DNA of 37,300 bases, from NCBI RefSeq assembly GCF_012033785.1, contig NZ_JAAVJC010000023.1, positions 1 to 37,300 on the forward strand. The letters run 5' to 3'. Under the pieces are notes generated by a model, which did not search any database, was not told where the DNA came from, and worked only from the letters and a program-made list of their open reading frames with translations. The translations under genes and the position numbers were made by a program. Numbering within the stretch: the first letter of the stretch is position 1; each line of letters opens with the position of its first letter. The DNA is from Streptomyces bohaiensis (GTDB lineage Bacteria; Actinomycetota; Actinomycetes; Streptomycetales; Streptomycetaceae). Positions 14,800-23,651 of this stretch are shown here, piece by piece.

Positions 14800-16184
14800 A
14801 CGCCACCGCCACCGCGGCGGTCCCCTGCCCGGTCACCCTCGCTGACGCGCTGAGGGTGGCCGGGCAGCCGGACTACCGCCGCTGGGAACAGCAGGTACAC
14901 CGCACCGGAGGATGCGCCGACCCCATCCACCTGAGCGGCTTCACCCTCACCAAGGACCGCACCACCGGCGCCACCCTCCACCACTACTCCACCCGCGACG
15001 AACCCGGCGGCAGGCTCCGCATCGCCTGCGGCAATCGCCGCGCCACCCGCTGCCCCTCCTGCGCCCGCACCTACGCCGGAGACACCTTCCACCTCATCCG
15101 CGCCGGACTCACCGGCGACCCGACGAAGAACGTCCCGATCACCGTGCGGGAACACCCCCGCGTCTTCGCCACCCTCACCGCGCCCTCGTTCGGCCCCGTC
15201 CACAACCGCCCCGACACCGGCCCCTGCCGCTGCGGCACCCACCACCCCGCGGACGCCGCCACGCTCGGCACCCCGCTCAACCCCGACACCTACGACTACG
15301 CCGCCGCCGTGCTGTTCAACAACCACGCCGGGGACCTGTGGCGGCGCTTCACCAACCGCCTCCGCCGCGAGGTCGCCGCCCGTGCCGGCATCACCCAACG
15401 CGAACTCGCCGACACCGCCCGGCTCTCCTTCGGAAAGGTCGCCGAGTTCCAGAAGCGCGGCGCGATCCACTTCCACGCCGTCATCCGCCTCGACGGACCC
15501 GACGGCCACACCACCGCGCCCCCGCACTGGGCCAGCGTCGCCCTGCTCACCGACGCCATCCGCGCCGCCACCCACCACAGCTACACCACCCTCACCGCCC
15601 CCGCCAGCGGCCCCCACCCCGCCCGAACCCTGCGCTGGGGCCAACAGCTCGACATCCGCCCCATCACCGCCCTCGGCGCCGGAACACAACTCACCGAACA
15701 GGCCGTCGCCGCCTACGTCGCCAAGTACTCCACCAAAGCCGCAGAAACCGCCGGAGGGCTCGACCGCCGCATCGGCGAGATCGCCGAACTCGACCGACAC
15801 GCAGTCCCCGACCACACCCGCCGCCTCATCACCGCCTGCAAAGACCTCGACCCCCACTACCCCGAACGCCGCCTCTGGGACTGGGCCCACATGCTCGGCT
15901 TCCGCGGCCACTTCTCCACCAAATCCCGCGCCTACTCCACCACCCTCGGCGCCCTCCGCCAGACACGCGCCGACTACCGCGCCGCCCAAGAGCGCACCGC
16001 CCTCGGCCTCGACCCCGACACCGGACCCGACCCCACCACCCTCACCCTCGCCGACTGGACCTACGCCGGACACGGCCACACCCCCGGCGAATCCTGGCTC
16101 GCCGCCACCATCGCAAACGCCATCCACACCAACCGCGAAACCGCCCGCGAAGCACTCCACGACGCCCAAGGGGACCTATCGTGA
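14796..16184 (+). CDS. repSA: RepSA-type rolling-circle replication initiator (HUH endonuclease)
   Basis: A 462-residue initiator nicks the element's double-strand origin and starts rolling-circle replication after excision. Near the N-terminus, Cys residues in RIACGNRRATRCPSCARTYAGDTF form a zinc-finger-like block. The HUH metal-binding motif is GAIHFHAV (near residue 223), and the catalytic Tyr lies in AYVAKYSTK (near 306). Late blocks (LGFRGHFSTKSRAYSTT) are typical of actinobacterial RepSA-like proteins. GTG 14796 overlaps the preceding stop, and TGA overlaps the excisionase GTG, so Rep, Xis and Int form one coupled cassette. The double-strand origin is probably inside or beside this gene, but I could not locate it. 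Confidence 0.88.
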   Translation: MNATATAAVPCPVTLADALRVAGQPDYRRWEQQVHRTGGCADPIHLSGFTLTKDRTTGATLHHYSTRDEPGGRLRIACGNRRATRCPSCARTYAGDTFHLIRAGLTGDPTKNVPITVREHPRVFATLTAPSFGPVHNRPDTGPCRCGTHHPADAATLGTPLNPDTYDYAAAVLFNNHAGDLWRRFTNRLRREVAARAGITQRELADTARLSFGKVAEFQKRGAIHFHAVIRLDGPDGHTTAPPHWASVALLTDAIRAATHHSYTTLTAPASGPHPARTLRWGQQLDIRPITALGAGTQLTEQAVAAYVAKYSTKAAETAGGLDRRIGEIAELDRHAVPDHTRRLITACKDLDPHYPERRLWDWAHMLGFRGHFSTKSRAYSTTLGALRQTRADYRAAQERTALGLDPDTGPDPTTLTLADWTYAGHGHTPGESWLAATIANAIHTNRETAREALHDAQGDLS

Positions 16185-16468
16185 CTCAGGTTGTGACGCT
16201 CCATCACCTCGCTCACCTGCTCCGCGCGGAAGCCCCGGCATCGTCCGGGCCTCGTCCTGTCGACCTGTTGCACGACGGGTGGTACACGACCGACGAGGTA
16301 GCCGCACTGCTCGGGGTAGACGCCTCTACCCTTCGCCGTTGGCGCACCTCTCAGCCTGTGCAGGGTCCGCCCTTCGTTCGTTTGACCTCGCGAGTCACGA
16401 TGTACAGCGTTCCAGACGTTCAGCGGTGGCTTGAGTCCCGCCGTGTGGACCCGTCGGAGGCGGCCTGA
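16181..16468 (+). CDS. xis: Excisionase (MerR/AlpA-like helix-turn-helix)
   Basis: A 95-residue DNA-binding protein. The core WYTTDEVAALLGVDASTLRRWR is a MerR-type winged helix, followed by a wing (FVRLTSRVTMYSVPDVQRWLESR). Such proteins steer the integrase towards excision. GTG 16181 overlaps the Rep stop, and the stop overlaps the integrase ATG (TGATG). This Rep-Xis-Int order with overlaps is the pSAM2 arrangement. Confidence 0.88.
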   Translation: MTQVVTLHHLAHLLRAEAPASSGPRPVDLLHDGWYTTDEVAALLGVDASTLRRWRTSQPVQGPPFVRLTSRVTMYSVPDVQRWLESRRVDPSEAA

Positions 16469-17727
16469 TGGCGAAGGCACAGCTTCCGCCTCTCGGGGTG
16501 AAGGTCTCCGGCGATATCGAGCACCGGCCGGGCGGCCCCAACCCTCATCGGGCACGCGTTCGCTGGTTCGACCCTCGGTCGGGTCGCCGCCTGTCCCGCT
16601 CCGAGATGCTGCCGACGTCAGATGACGCTGAGGACTGGATCAAGCGCATGCGTCGGCTCGCCGCCCGGGGGATCACGCCCGACACGGCGACGATGACGTT
16701 GGCCGAGTACGGGGCTGAGGACTCCGAGGTCTGGCCCCTGGCCATGCGCGGGTTGGAGGCGAAGACCCTCGACCCGTACCGGGCTGGCTGGCGTCTGCGT
16801 GTGGTGCCGACGCTCGGACACATCGGGGTTGCCGGCGTGACGAACGGCATCGTTGACCGTGCCGTGCACTCCTGGATTGCCGACGGTCACAGCCGCTCGA
16901 CGGTGAAGAACAGCCTCGCCGTACTCGTCCGGGTGATGGAACAGGCAGTCCGGGACGGGCTCATCGACGTGAACCCCGCACGGGTCGTCGGCTGGCAGCA
17001 GCAGTACAAGCAGGCCGAGGACGAGTTGGACGACCCGCGCTCGCTGGCTCTGCGGAACTGGGCGGACCTACAGCGCCTCTCCTCTGCCCTGGTGGCGCGC
17101 TCGGCAGGCGAGTACATCGGATGGGGTGACGCCGTGGAGTTCAGCGCCTGCACCGCGGCCCGCATCGGCGAAGTCTCCGGCGTCCGGGTCCGCGACATCG
17201 ATACCGACTCCTGGCTATGGACCGTTTGCCGGCAGACCACGCCCGGCCCTGGCGGCCTGATCGACAAGGGGACCAAGGGCAAGCGCCGCCGGGTCGCTCC
17301 GATCATCCCGGAGATACGTCCGATGCTGTCGCGCCGGATCGCCGCTGCCGGTCGCCGACCGGATGCCCGGATCTTCACGGGGCCGCGCGGGGGCCGTATC
17401 ACCACGGCCGTGCTCCGAGATGCCACCCACTGGGACGCTGTCGTGCTGAGCCTCGGCTACGAATTCCTGCGGCGTCACGATCTTCGGCACACCGGTCTTA
17501 CCTGGATGGCCGATGCCGGCGTCCCGCTCCACGTTCTCCGCAAGATCGCCGGGCACGGTTCACTCACCACGACACAGCGCTACCTCCACCCGGACATGCG
17601 GGCGGTCGAACGTGCAGGGCGGTCGCTGAGCGGCTACCTCGGGGGTTCCGGGTCCGGCACTGACCCGGCTGGTCCCAAAGTGGTCCCACGGCGGGTGCCC
17701 GGCGGCCACCTGCGGAGCGTGCCCTGA
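16468..17727 (+). CDS. int: Tyrosine integrase of the AICE
   Basis: A 419-residue site-specific recombinase integrates the element at tRNA-Pro(GGG). It has an N-terminal arm-binding region, a core-binding domain (SRSTVKNSLAVLVRVMEQAV) and a catalytic domain. Active residues seen are Arg in ACTAARIGEVSG (near 231), Lys in KGTKGKRRR, HDLRHTGLTW (near 336), His in IAGHGS (near 362) and the nucleophile Tyr in TTQRYLHPD (near 371). The set is complete, unlike integrase A, which has Tyr in place of the first His. The stop lies 68 bp from the att core in the tRNA gene, with a strong terminator between. Confidence 0.92.
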   Translation: MAKAQLPPLGVKVSGDIEHRPGGPNPHRARVRWFDPRSGRRLSRSEMLPTSDDAEDWIKRMRRLAARGITPDTATMTLAEYGAEDSEVWPLAMRGLEAKTLDPYRAGWRLRVVPTLGHIGVAGVTNGIVDRAVHSWIADGHSRSTVKNSLAVLVRVMEQAVRDGLIDVNPARVVGWQQQYKQAEDELDDPRSLALRNWADLQRLSSALVARSAGEYIGWGDAVEFSACTAARIGEVSGVRVRDIDTDSWLWTVCRQTTPGPGGLIDKGTKGKRRRVAPIIPEIRPMLSRRIAAAGRRPDARIFTGPRGGRITTAVLRDATHWDAVVLSLGYEFLRRHDLRHTGLTWMADAGVPLHVLRKIAGHGSLTTTQRYLHPDMRAVERAGRSLSGYLGGSGSGTDPAGPKVVPRRVPGGHLRSVP

Positions 17728-17745
17728 CCCGTCGCAGAAACGACC

Positions 17746-17788
17746 AAAGGCCTGTTGAGCTGGATCTTCTCCAGTCCAACAGGCCTTT
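17746..17788 (+). terminator. Terminator between integrase and tRNA-Pro
   Basis: AAAGGCCTGTTG (17746-17757) pairs perfectly with CAACAGGCCTTT (17777-17788); inside, CTGGA-TCTTC-TCCAG forms a nested hairpin. The A-flanked and T-flanked ends let it stop transcription from both sides, that is from the integrase and from the tRNA. Confidence 0.8.
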
Positions 17789-17794
17789 CGGCTG

Positions 17795-17871
<77 letters not shown>

Positions 17872-18002
17872 TGCTCGTCCCGCCGGTCCCCCGGCGCTCC
17901 GTGCACAAAGAACAATACCCCACTTCGGTGGTGGCCCGTGCACACCCCCGGGTGGGTCACCGGCCGGACCGGGCAGGTCCGGACGACTGCCGAGGCGACG
18001 TG

Positions 18003-18407
18003 TCAGTCGGCGACGGTGATGCGGATCCCGACCGTGCCGCGCACGCCGTAGCGGAGGCGGCTGCCGAGCAGGACGAGCCGTCCCGTGAGCGGGTAGCGGC
18101 GCGCGATCAGGCGCCGGTAGCGGCGGCTCCCCTCCTCGTCGAGCAGTTCCGCGTGGCCGCGCACCTCGGGGCCCGTGGGGCGGCCGCCCACGTCGCAGGG
18201 GGCGAGGAGGACGTCGCCGCGATTACGGATGCGCTTGACCTTGCCGGAGCCCGCGTTGGTCCACACCCCCAGCGCATCGCCGTCGCGGACCTTCCAGACC
18301 GGGGTGGGCACGGTGCGGCCGTCCCGCCGGTAGGTGGTGACCAGCACGTACTTGCCCGTGTCGAGTCGTTCCAGTTCGCCGCTGCGTGCTTCCCGTCCGT
18401 CACTCAT
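18003..18407 (-). CDS. PPOX-class F420-dependent oxidoreductase-like protein
   Basis: A 134-residue split-barrel flavin/F420-binding protein, usual length for the small PPOX class. Signature pattern: ELERLDTGKYVLVTTYRRDGRTVPTPVWKVRDGDALGVWT, then GKVKRIRNRGDVLLAPCDVGGRP, typical of F420H2-dependent reductases that act on quinones or other small molecules. ATG 18405-18407 has AGGG upstream. It stands alone downstream of the DNA ligase gene in the same direction, separated by a hairpin. The substrate is unknown. Confidence 0.8.
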   Translation of the reverse strand: MSDGREARSGELERLDTGKYVLVTTYRRDGRTVPTPVWKVRDGDALGVWTNAGSGKVKRIRNRGDVLLAPCDVGGRPTGPEVRGHAELLDEEGSRRYRRLIARRYPLTGRLVLLGSRLRYGVRGTVGIRITVAD

Positions 18408-18444
18408 GCGGCAACCCTACGGTTCGCCGGGCAGGGCAGGAGGG

Positions 18445-18467
18445 CCCGGCCGCCGGTTCCGGCCGGG
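18445..18467 (-). terminator. Hairpin downstream of the DNA ligase gene
   Basis: CCCGGCC (18445-18451) pairs with GGCCGGG (18461-18467). It lies about 60 bases beyond the ligase stop in the minus direction. There is no T-run, as is common in these genomes. Confidence 0.4.
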
Positions 18468-18528
18468 GCACGGGGCGGCGCGGAGCAGCCGGTGCGGGCA
18501 GACCTCCGGAGGGCGGGGCGGACGGCTC

Positions 18529-19590
18529 TCAGCCCAGGACCGCTCCGAGATCCGGCCCCGCGGGCCGGTCGAGTTGCGCATAGGTGCAGCTCTCCGGGGT
18601 GCGGTCCTCGCGCCAGCGGCGGAATTGTGCGGTGTGCCGGAACCGGTCGCCCTGGAGGTGGTCGTAGGCCACCTCGCAGACGCGCTCCGGCCGCAGCGGC
18701 AGCCAGGAGGCGTCCTTCTGGCCGCTCCAGCGGTGCGGTGTGCCGGGCATGCGGTCCCGTACGTGCGCCTCGGCGTTGCGCCAGTCCGCCCAGGGGTGGC
18801 CGGTGGTGTCCTCGTCCATCAGCAGCGGCCGCAGCTCCTCCATGAGTTCCGCGCGGCGTCGCATCGGGAACGCTCCGCAGGCACCGACCTGCTGGAGCCG
18901 TCCGCGCTCGTCGTACAACCCGAGCAGCAGCGACCCCACCACGGGGCCGCTCTTGTGCGGGCGGATCCCCGCGACCACGCAGTCCGCGGTCCGCTCGTGC
19001 TTGATCTTGATCATGGTGCGCTCCGCCGGCCGGTAGGGGGCGTCCGGTCGTTTGGCCACCACGCCGTCGATGCCGGCCCCCTCGAACTCCTCGAACCAGC
19101 GCTGCGCCAGTCGGCGGTCGTCCGTGGCGGGCGCCAGGTGTACGGGAGGTGCCGCCTCGCGGAGCGCCTCCGTGAGCAGGGCGCGGCGTTCACGGAACGG
19201 CTCGGCGAGCAGGGAGGTGCGGTCCAGGGCGAGCAGGTCGAAACAGATGTAGGACGCGGGGATCTCGGCCGCCAGTCGGCGGACCCGGGACTCGGCGGGG
19301 TGGATGCGCTCCTGGAGGGCATCGAAGTCGAGGTGGCCGTCGCGGGCGACGACGATCTCCCCGTCGGTGACGCAGCGGTTCGGCAGGTTGTCGCGGAGGG
19401 CGGGGAGGAGCTCGGGGAAGTAGCGGCCGAGGGACTTCCCGGTGCGGCTGCCGATCTCCACCTCGTCGCCGTCGCGGAAGACGAGCGCGCGGTAGCCGTC
19501 CCATTTGGCCTCGTAGCTCATCCCTTCCGGGATGCGGTCGGCGGCGCGGGCGAGCATGGGCAGCACGGGGGGCATCACCGGTAGGTCCAT
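18529..19590 (-). CDS. ATP-dependent DNA ligase (LigC type)
   Basis: A 353-residue ligase seals DNA nicks using ATP, probably in repair or stationary-phase end joining. The adenylation motif KWDGYR (Lys near residue 29) is followed by SRTGKSLGRYFPEL, the acidic motif VTDGEIVVA, FDLLALD, GVVAKR and MIKIKHERTADCVV, then an OB-fold domain (GSLLLGLYDERGRL to the end). It lacks nuclease and polymerase domains, as in the stand-alone LigC class. It is divergent from a LigD-type polymerase gene with about 250 bases between, an arrangement typical of actinobacterial Ku-linked repair clusters, though no ku gene lies in the window. Confidence 0.88.
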   Translation of the reverse strand: MDLPVMPPVLPMLARAADRIPEGMSYEAKWDGYRALVFRDGDEVEIGSRTGKSLGRYFPELLPALRDNLPNRCVTDGEIVVARDGHLDFDALQERIHPAESRVRRLAAEIPASYICFDLLALDRTSLLAEPFRERRALLTEALREAAPPVHLAPATDDRRLAQRWFEEFEGAGIDGVVAKRPDAPYRPAERTMIKIKHERTADCVVAGIRPHKSGPVVGSLLLGLYDERGRLQQVGACGAFPMRRRAELMEELRPLLMDEDTTGHPWADWRNAEAHVRDRMPGTPHRWSGQKDASWLPLRPERVCEVAYDHLQGDRFRHTAQFRRWREDRTPESCTYAQLDRPAGPDLGAVLG

Positions 19591-19724
19591 ATCGGCCGAT
19601 TGTGCGCCCGGGCCGGCGGGGGCGCCTGTCGGGCGCTCGCCCGGGTCGCCGGCCGCCCCGGCATCAGGCGGCGACCTTCCGGAGGCTGTGCCATTCGGCG
19701 GCCGGCCGTCCGAAGTCGCGCGTC

Positions 19725-19796
19725 GCCCGAAGTCGCCCCGCTGCCCGAAATCGCCCCGCTGCCCGAAGCCGCCCCCCTGCCCGAAGGTGCCCCGTC
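19725..19796 (+). repeat. Four 18-bp imperfect tandem repeats between divergent ligase genes
   Basis: Units begin at 19725, 19743, 19761 and 19779, each starting GCCCGAA and continuing with a C-rich half. They lie in the shared promoter region and end about 40 bases before the polymerase start. Confidence 0.7.
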
Positions 19797-19837
19797 GTCC
19801 GGAGGCGGGCGGCGGGGACGGCGCCTACCGTGAGCCC

Positions 19838-20854
19838 ATGGTGCGCTACGGAGATCCGCTGGAACTGACGGTGGGGGACCGCACGGTGCGGGTGACCAGT
19901 CCGGACAAGACGTTCTTTCCCGCACGCGGATGGACCAAGCGCGACGTCGCGGAGTACTACCTGGCGGTCGGCGACGGCGCGGCCCGAGCGCTGCGGGACC
20001 GGCCCACCACGCTGGAGCGGTTCCCCGACGGGGTCGACGGCGAGTCGTTCTTCCAGAAGCGTGCGCCGCGGAACCTCCCGGAGTGGATTCCCACAGCTGA
20101 GATCACCTTCCCGAGCGGCCGCACGGCGCAGGAGGTATGTCCCCGGGATGCGGCGGCGGTGGTGTGGGCCGCGAATCTGGGGACGCTGACGTTCCACCCC
20201 TGGCCGGTGCGGCGGGACGCGCCGGACCACCCCGACGAGATGCGGATCGATCTGGACCCGCAGCCGGGCACGGGGTTCGCCGACGCCGCCCGGGTGGCGC
20301 TGTCGCTGCGGGAGGTGCTGGCCGATTTCGGGCTGACGGGACGGCCCAAGACGTCCGGGGGCCGCGGACTGCACGTCTTCGTCCCGATCGTCGCCGCGTG
20401 GTCGTTCGTCGAGGTGCGCCGGGCGGTGATCACCGTCGGCAGGGAGTTGGAGCGGCGGGAACCGGGGCGCGTGACCACCTCCTGGTGGAAGGAGGAGCGC
20501 GGGGAGCGCGTCTTCGTCGACTTCAACCAGATGGCGCGGGACCGGACCATGGCGAGCGCGTACTCGGTGCGGCCCCATCCGCACGCGCAGGTGTCGGCCC
20601 CGTTGCGGTGGGAGGAGGTGGCGGACGTCTCCCCGGCGGATTTCGACATCATGACGATGCGGGAGAGGTTCGCCTCGGTCGGCGACGTGCATGCGGGCAC
20701 GGGCGAGGAGCCGGGGCGGCTGGAGCAGGTGCTGGAGCAGGCGGACCGCGACGTGCGCGATCGTGGTCTGGGCGATCTGCCCTACCCGCCGGACCATCCC
20801 AAGATGGCCGGGGAGCCGAAACGCGTCCAGCCGAGCCGGGCCAAGGACGCCTGA
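19838..20854 (+). CDS. LigD-type primase-polymerase domain protein
   Basis: A 338-residue archaeo-eukaryotic primase-type polymerase as in the POL domain of LigD, which fills gaps and adds ribonucleotides during non-homologous end joining. Motifs: VTSPDKTFFP at the start, the DxD-like metal pair in MRIDLDPQPG, SGGRGLHVFVPI, then DFNQMARDRTMASAYSVRPHP. ATG 19838 is chosen because homologous sequence begins a few residues later. The frame stays open upstream to 19532, but that stretch is repetitive and overlaps the divergent ligase. There is little ribosome site; TACCGT ten bases upstream could be a -10 box of a nearly leaderless mRNA. Confidence 0.88.
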   Translation: MVRYGDPLELTVGDRTVRVTSPDKTFFPARGWTKRDVAEYYLAVGDGAARALRDRPTTLERFPDGVDGESFFQKRAPRNLPEWIPTAEITFPSGRTAQEVCPRDAAAVVWAANLGTLTFHPWPVRRDAPDHPDEMRIDLDPQPGTGFADAARVALSLREVLADFGLTGRPKTSGGRGLHVFVPIVAAWSFVEVRRAVITVGRELERREPGRVTTSWWKEERGERVFVDFNQMARDRTMASAYSVRPHPHAQVSAPLRWEEVADVSPADFDIMTMRERFASVGDVHAGTGEEPGRLEQVLEQADRDVRDRGLGDLPYPPDHPKMAGEPKRVQPSRAKDA

Positions 20855-20938
20855 CCGGTCGGGGCCGCGTCCCGGAGCGCTGCCGGCGAGGACGACGGCC
20901 CGGCGCCGTGACGCCGCTCGTCCGGGGTCAGGTCGTGG

Positions 20939-22084
20939 TCAGGCCGCGACGAGCGGCGGCGCGATCGGGGCGTCGGACGGCACGGTCCGGGCCTCGGACG
21001 GCGGGAGCTCGCCGGCCAGCAGCGCGTCGATCTCCCGGGCAGCGGCACGGCCGGCGCGATTGGCGCCGATGGTCGAGGCGGACGGGCCGTAGCCCACCAG
21101 ATGGACGCGGGGGTCACGGACGGCGCGCGTCCCGTCCATGCTGATCCCGCCGCCCGGCTCACGGAGCCCGAGCGGGGCGAGATGGCGCACCGCAGGGCGG
21201 AAGCCGGTGGCCCACAGCACCACGTCGGCGCGGACGGTGCGGCCGTCCTGCCACGCCACGCCCCACGGCGTGATCCGGTCGAACATCGGGTGCCGGTCGA
21301 GGGTCCCGTCCTGTCTGCCGCGCCGGACGGCGTCGTTCATGGGGAGGCCGGTCACGGAGACGACGCTGCGGGGCGGCAGGCCCGCGCGGACGCGGCGGTC
21401 CACGAGGGCGACCGCGCGGCGGCCCTCGTCGGGGTCGAAGTCCGTGGTGCGGAAGACCGGTGGGCGACGCGTCACCCAGGTGGTGGAGCGGGCCAGGGGT
21501 GCGATCTCCAGCAGGTGCTGGACGGCGGAGGTACCGCCGCCGACCACGACGACCCGCGCGTCGCGCATCTCCTGCGGCCCCCGGTAGTCGGCGGTGTGGA
21601 GTTGCCGACCGAGGAACGCCGTCCGGCCGGGAACGTTGGGCCAGAACGGACTCTCCCAGGTGCCGGTGGCGTTGACGAGCGCGCGGGCGCGCCACCTCCC
21701 GTGGTCGGTCTCCACCAGGAGGCGGCCCTCCTGGTCGTCGAGCACCCGGTGGACGCGCACGGGGCGCCGGACCCGGAGGTCGTACCGGCGCTCGTAGGCG
21801 GCGAAGTACTCACCGAGGACGGCTGACGAGGGCCGCTCGGGGTCTGCGTCGGTGAGCCGCATCCCGGGGAGTGCGTGGATGCCGTGGACCTGCCCGTAGG
21901 TGAGGGTGGACCAGCGGTGCTGCCACGCTCCTCCCGGCGCAGGCGAGCCGTCCAGGACGACGAGCCCGGTTCCGGGGGTGAGCCCGCGCCGGGCGAGGTG
22001 GTGGGCGGTGGACAGTCCGGCCTGCCCGGCGCCGATCACCACGACCTCCGTGTCGACGACCTTCGGCCTGCTGTCGGTGTCCAT
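20939..22084 (-). CDS. FAD-dependent NAD(P)-binding monooxygenase-like protein
   Basis: A 381-residue flavoprotein. The FAD-binding motif VVVIGAGQAGLSTAHHL lies near residues 13-29 and the NAD(P)-binding motif VVVVGGGTSAVQHL in the middle. An ATGTWESPFWP block and the late ATGF motif (LWATGFRPAVRHL) are typical of flavin-containing monooxygenase/CzcO-like oxidoreductases. The substrate is unknown. ATG 22082-22084 gives a start 12 residues before the FAD motif; a longer GTG start at 22147 would add a basic tail of no obvious value. It converges with the polymerase gene. Confidence 0.85.
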   Translation of the reverse strand: MDTDSRPKVVDTEVVVIGAGQAGLSTAHHLARRGLTPGTGLVVLDGSPAPGGAWQHRWSTLTYGQVHGIHALPGMRLTDADPERPSSAVLGEYFAAYERRYDLRVRRPVRVHRVLDDQEGRLLVETDHGRWRARALVNATGTWESPFWPNVPGRTAFLGRQLHTADYRGPQEMRDARVVVVGGGTSAVQHLLEIAPLARSTTWVTRRPPVFRTTDFDPDEGRRAVALVDRRVRAGLPPRSVVSVTGLPMNDAVRRGRQDGTLDRHPMFDRITPWGVAWQDGRTVRADVVLWATGFRPAVRHLAPLGLREPGGGISMDGTRAVRDPRVHLVGYGPSASTIGANRAGRAAAREIDALLAGELPPSEARTVPSDAPIAPPLVAA

Positions 22085-22169
22085 GGTGTCGCCAACGCCC
22101 GCGAGGGCGGTTGTCTTCCCCCGGGCTCGCACGGCCCGGGCTCGCACGGCCCGACCTCCGGGGGCGTGT

Positions 22170-23651
22170 CTACGGTCCGGCGTCGGTGCGCTCTCCCGCC
22201 CGTCGAGGTGCAGGTGCGGTGCCGGCGCCTCCGTCCGGTGCCGGCACGACGGTTGCGGCGGGAACGACGGGCGCAGCGCCGCGTGGGGCAGGGGTCGACC
22301 CGGCGGCGGCCGGCCGGTCGCCGGACCGCTCGGCGGGGCGGGCGTCCGGCGGGGGCCGCCGGCGGCGGGCCGACCGCCGCCACCGCTCGCTGCCGTCCTG
22401 GGCCAGGCGCTCCACCCGGAGCAGCCACACGGTGGGGAGGAAGATCAGGTCCACCGCGATCATCGCCAGCGAGAAGAACGGCAGGCCCATGAGGACCGCG
22501 ATGCCGAGGTGCTCGGCGACGATGACGCAGAGCAGCACGTTCTTGACCCGGCGGTTCAGCAGGCAGAACGGGAACGCCACCTGCACCGCGACGGTGAGGT
22601 AGGTGAGCAGCAGCACGATGCCGCTGTTGGCGGTGACGAGGTCGGTGAGCGCGGGCCACGGCTGGAGGAAGCCGATGTGCATCGACCAGTACACGGCGGT
22701 GCCGTCCTGCCAGGCCGTGCCCTGGATCTTGTACCAGCCGGCCGCGGCGTAGACGAGGCACACCTGCGCCATCAGCAGCAGCACACCGGAGTTGTGGAGC
22801 AGGTTGCCCAGCCGCTCCACGGTGTCGCGGGTGGCGGGCGAGGCGGCGAGGCGCAGCCGGGCGGCGACACCGTGCACCGCCCAGACGCCCGCGAGCAGCA
22901 CGGTCCAGGCGGGGGTGAGGTGTCCGGTGAGGGCGGCGGCGGTCAGCAGTGCGCCGCAGCCGAGCCAGACGGCGGCGGCGCCGCGGTCCTCGGTCGTCGG
23001 CCGTCGGCCGGGACGGCGGCGCCGGGTCCGGCCGGCGTCCACCGACCAGACGTGGGCGCAGCGGGTCAGCACCAGGTAGACGGCGGCGATCCGCAGGATG
23101 TTCTCGCCGGCGTTCAGCACGAAGTCGTTGCGGTGCTGGAAGGACATGACGGAGAGCGCGAGCAGGACGGTGGTGGCGCGGGTGCGCCAGCCGAGGACCA
23201 CGCAGCCGGCGACGGCGACGGCGACGAGGTAGCAGAGTTCGAACCACCAGCTGCCGTCCACCCAGGTCAGGACGGTGAAGCCGCCGGTGTCGGCCACCGT
23301 GCGGCGCGCGGCGTCCTGGGTCCAGGGGGCGTCGGGGCCCCAGATCCCGTGGCGGTTGGGCCATTCACGCACGAGGATGGCCAGCCAGATCAGCCCGACG
23401 GCGATGCGGACGACGGCGGCCTGCCGGGTCGCGTACGGACGGCGGGTGGCGCGGTCGGTCCAGCCGCCGCGGAAGCCGCCCTCCGGGCCGACGGCCGAGG
23501 TGCCGGCGGGGGCAGCGCGGCCGGCGACGGTGGCGGGCCCGGCGACGGTGGCGGCTGCGGACGGCGTGGCGGTCCCGGAGGACGAGGGGCGCGGCGGCTC
23601 CTCGGAGTCCCCGGCCGCTCCCGGGGAGGAGGTGTCCTCGCCGCGGCTCAT
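22170..23651 (-). CDS. HTTM-domain membrane protein
   Basis: A 493-residue integral membrane protein of the HTTM type (related to vitamin K-dependent gamma-carboxylase). After a disordered N-terminus (60 residues rich in Ser, Ala and Pro), several helices appear: VVRIAVGLIWLAILV, ELCYLVAVAVAGCVVLG, RIAAVYLVLTRC, LLLMAQVCLVYAAAGWYKIQG, VLLLTYLTVAVQVAFPF and LCVIVAEHLGIAVLMGLPFF. Conserved HTTM blocks are SFQHRNDFVLNAGENILR and AAGWYKIQGTAW. The C-terminus is a long Arg/Pro/Ala-rich tail. It starts inside the stop of the DUF5819 gene (ATGA), so the two proteins are made together and probably form one membrane complex. Confidence 0.82.
   Translation of the reverse strand: MSRGEDTSSPGAAGDSEEPPRPSSSGTATPSAAATVAGPATVAGRAAPAGTSAVGPEGGFRGGWTDRATRRPYATRQAAVVRIAVGLIWLAILVREWPNRHGIWGPDAPWTQDAARRTVADTGGFTVLTWVDGSWWFELCYLVAVAVAGCVVLGWRTRATTVLLALSVMSFQHRNDFVLNAGENILRIAAVYLVLTRCAHVWSVDAGRTRRRRPGRRPTTEDRGAAAVWLGCGALLTAAALTGHLTPAWTVLLAGVWAVHGVAARLRLAASPATRDTVERLGNLLHNSGVLLLMAQVCLVYAAAGWYKIQGTAWQDGTAVYWSMHIGFLQPWPALTDLVTANSGIVLLLTYLTVAVQVAFPFCLLNRRVKNVLLCVIVAEHLGIAVLMGLPFFSLAMIAVDLIFLPTVWLLRVERLAQDGSERWRRSARRRRPPPDARPAERSGDRPAAAGSTPAPRGAAPVVPAATVVPAPDGGAGTAPAPRRAGERTDAGP

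Noticed and set aside
14601..16169. 522-codon minus-strand frame opposite repSA, Gly/Val-rich
   Set aside because: Composition (long runs of Gly, Val, Ala) is what the antisense of a G+C-rich gene gives; the plus strand has the HUH motif and coupled starts.
19532..19837. N-terminal extension of the LigD-polymerase frame
   Set aside because: It overlaps the start of the divergent ligase and encodes only low-complexity repeats; homology begins after ATG 19838.
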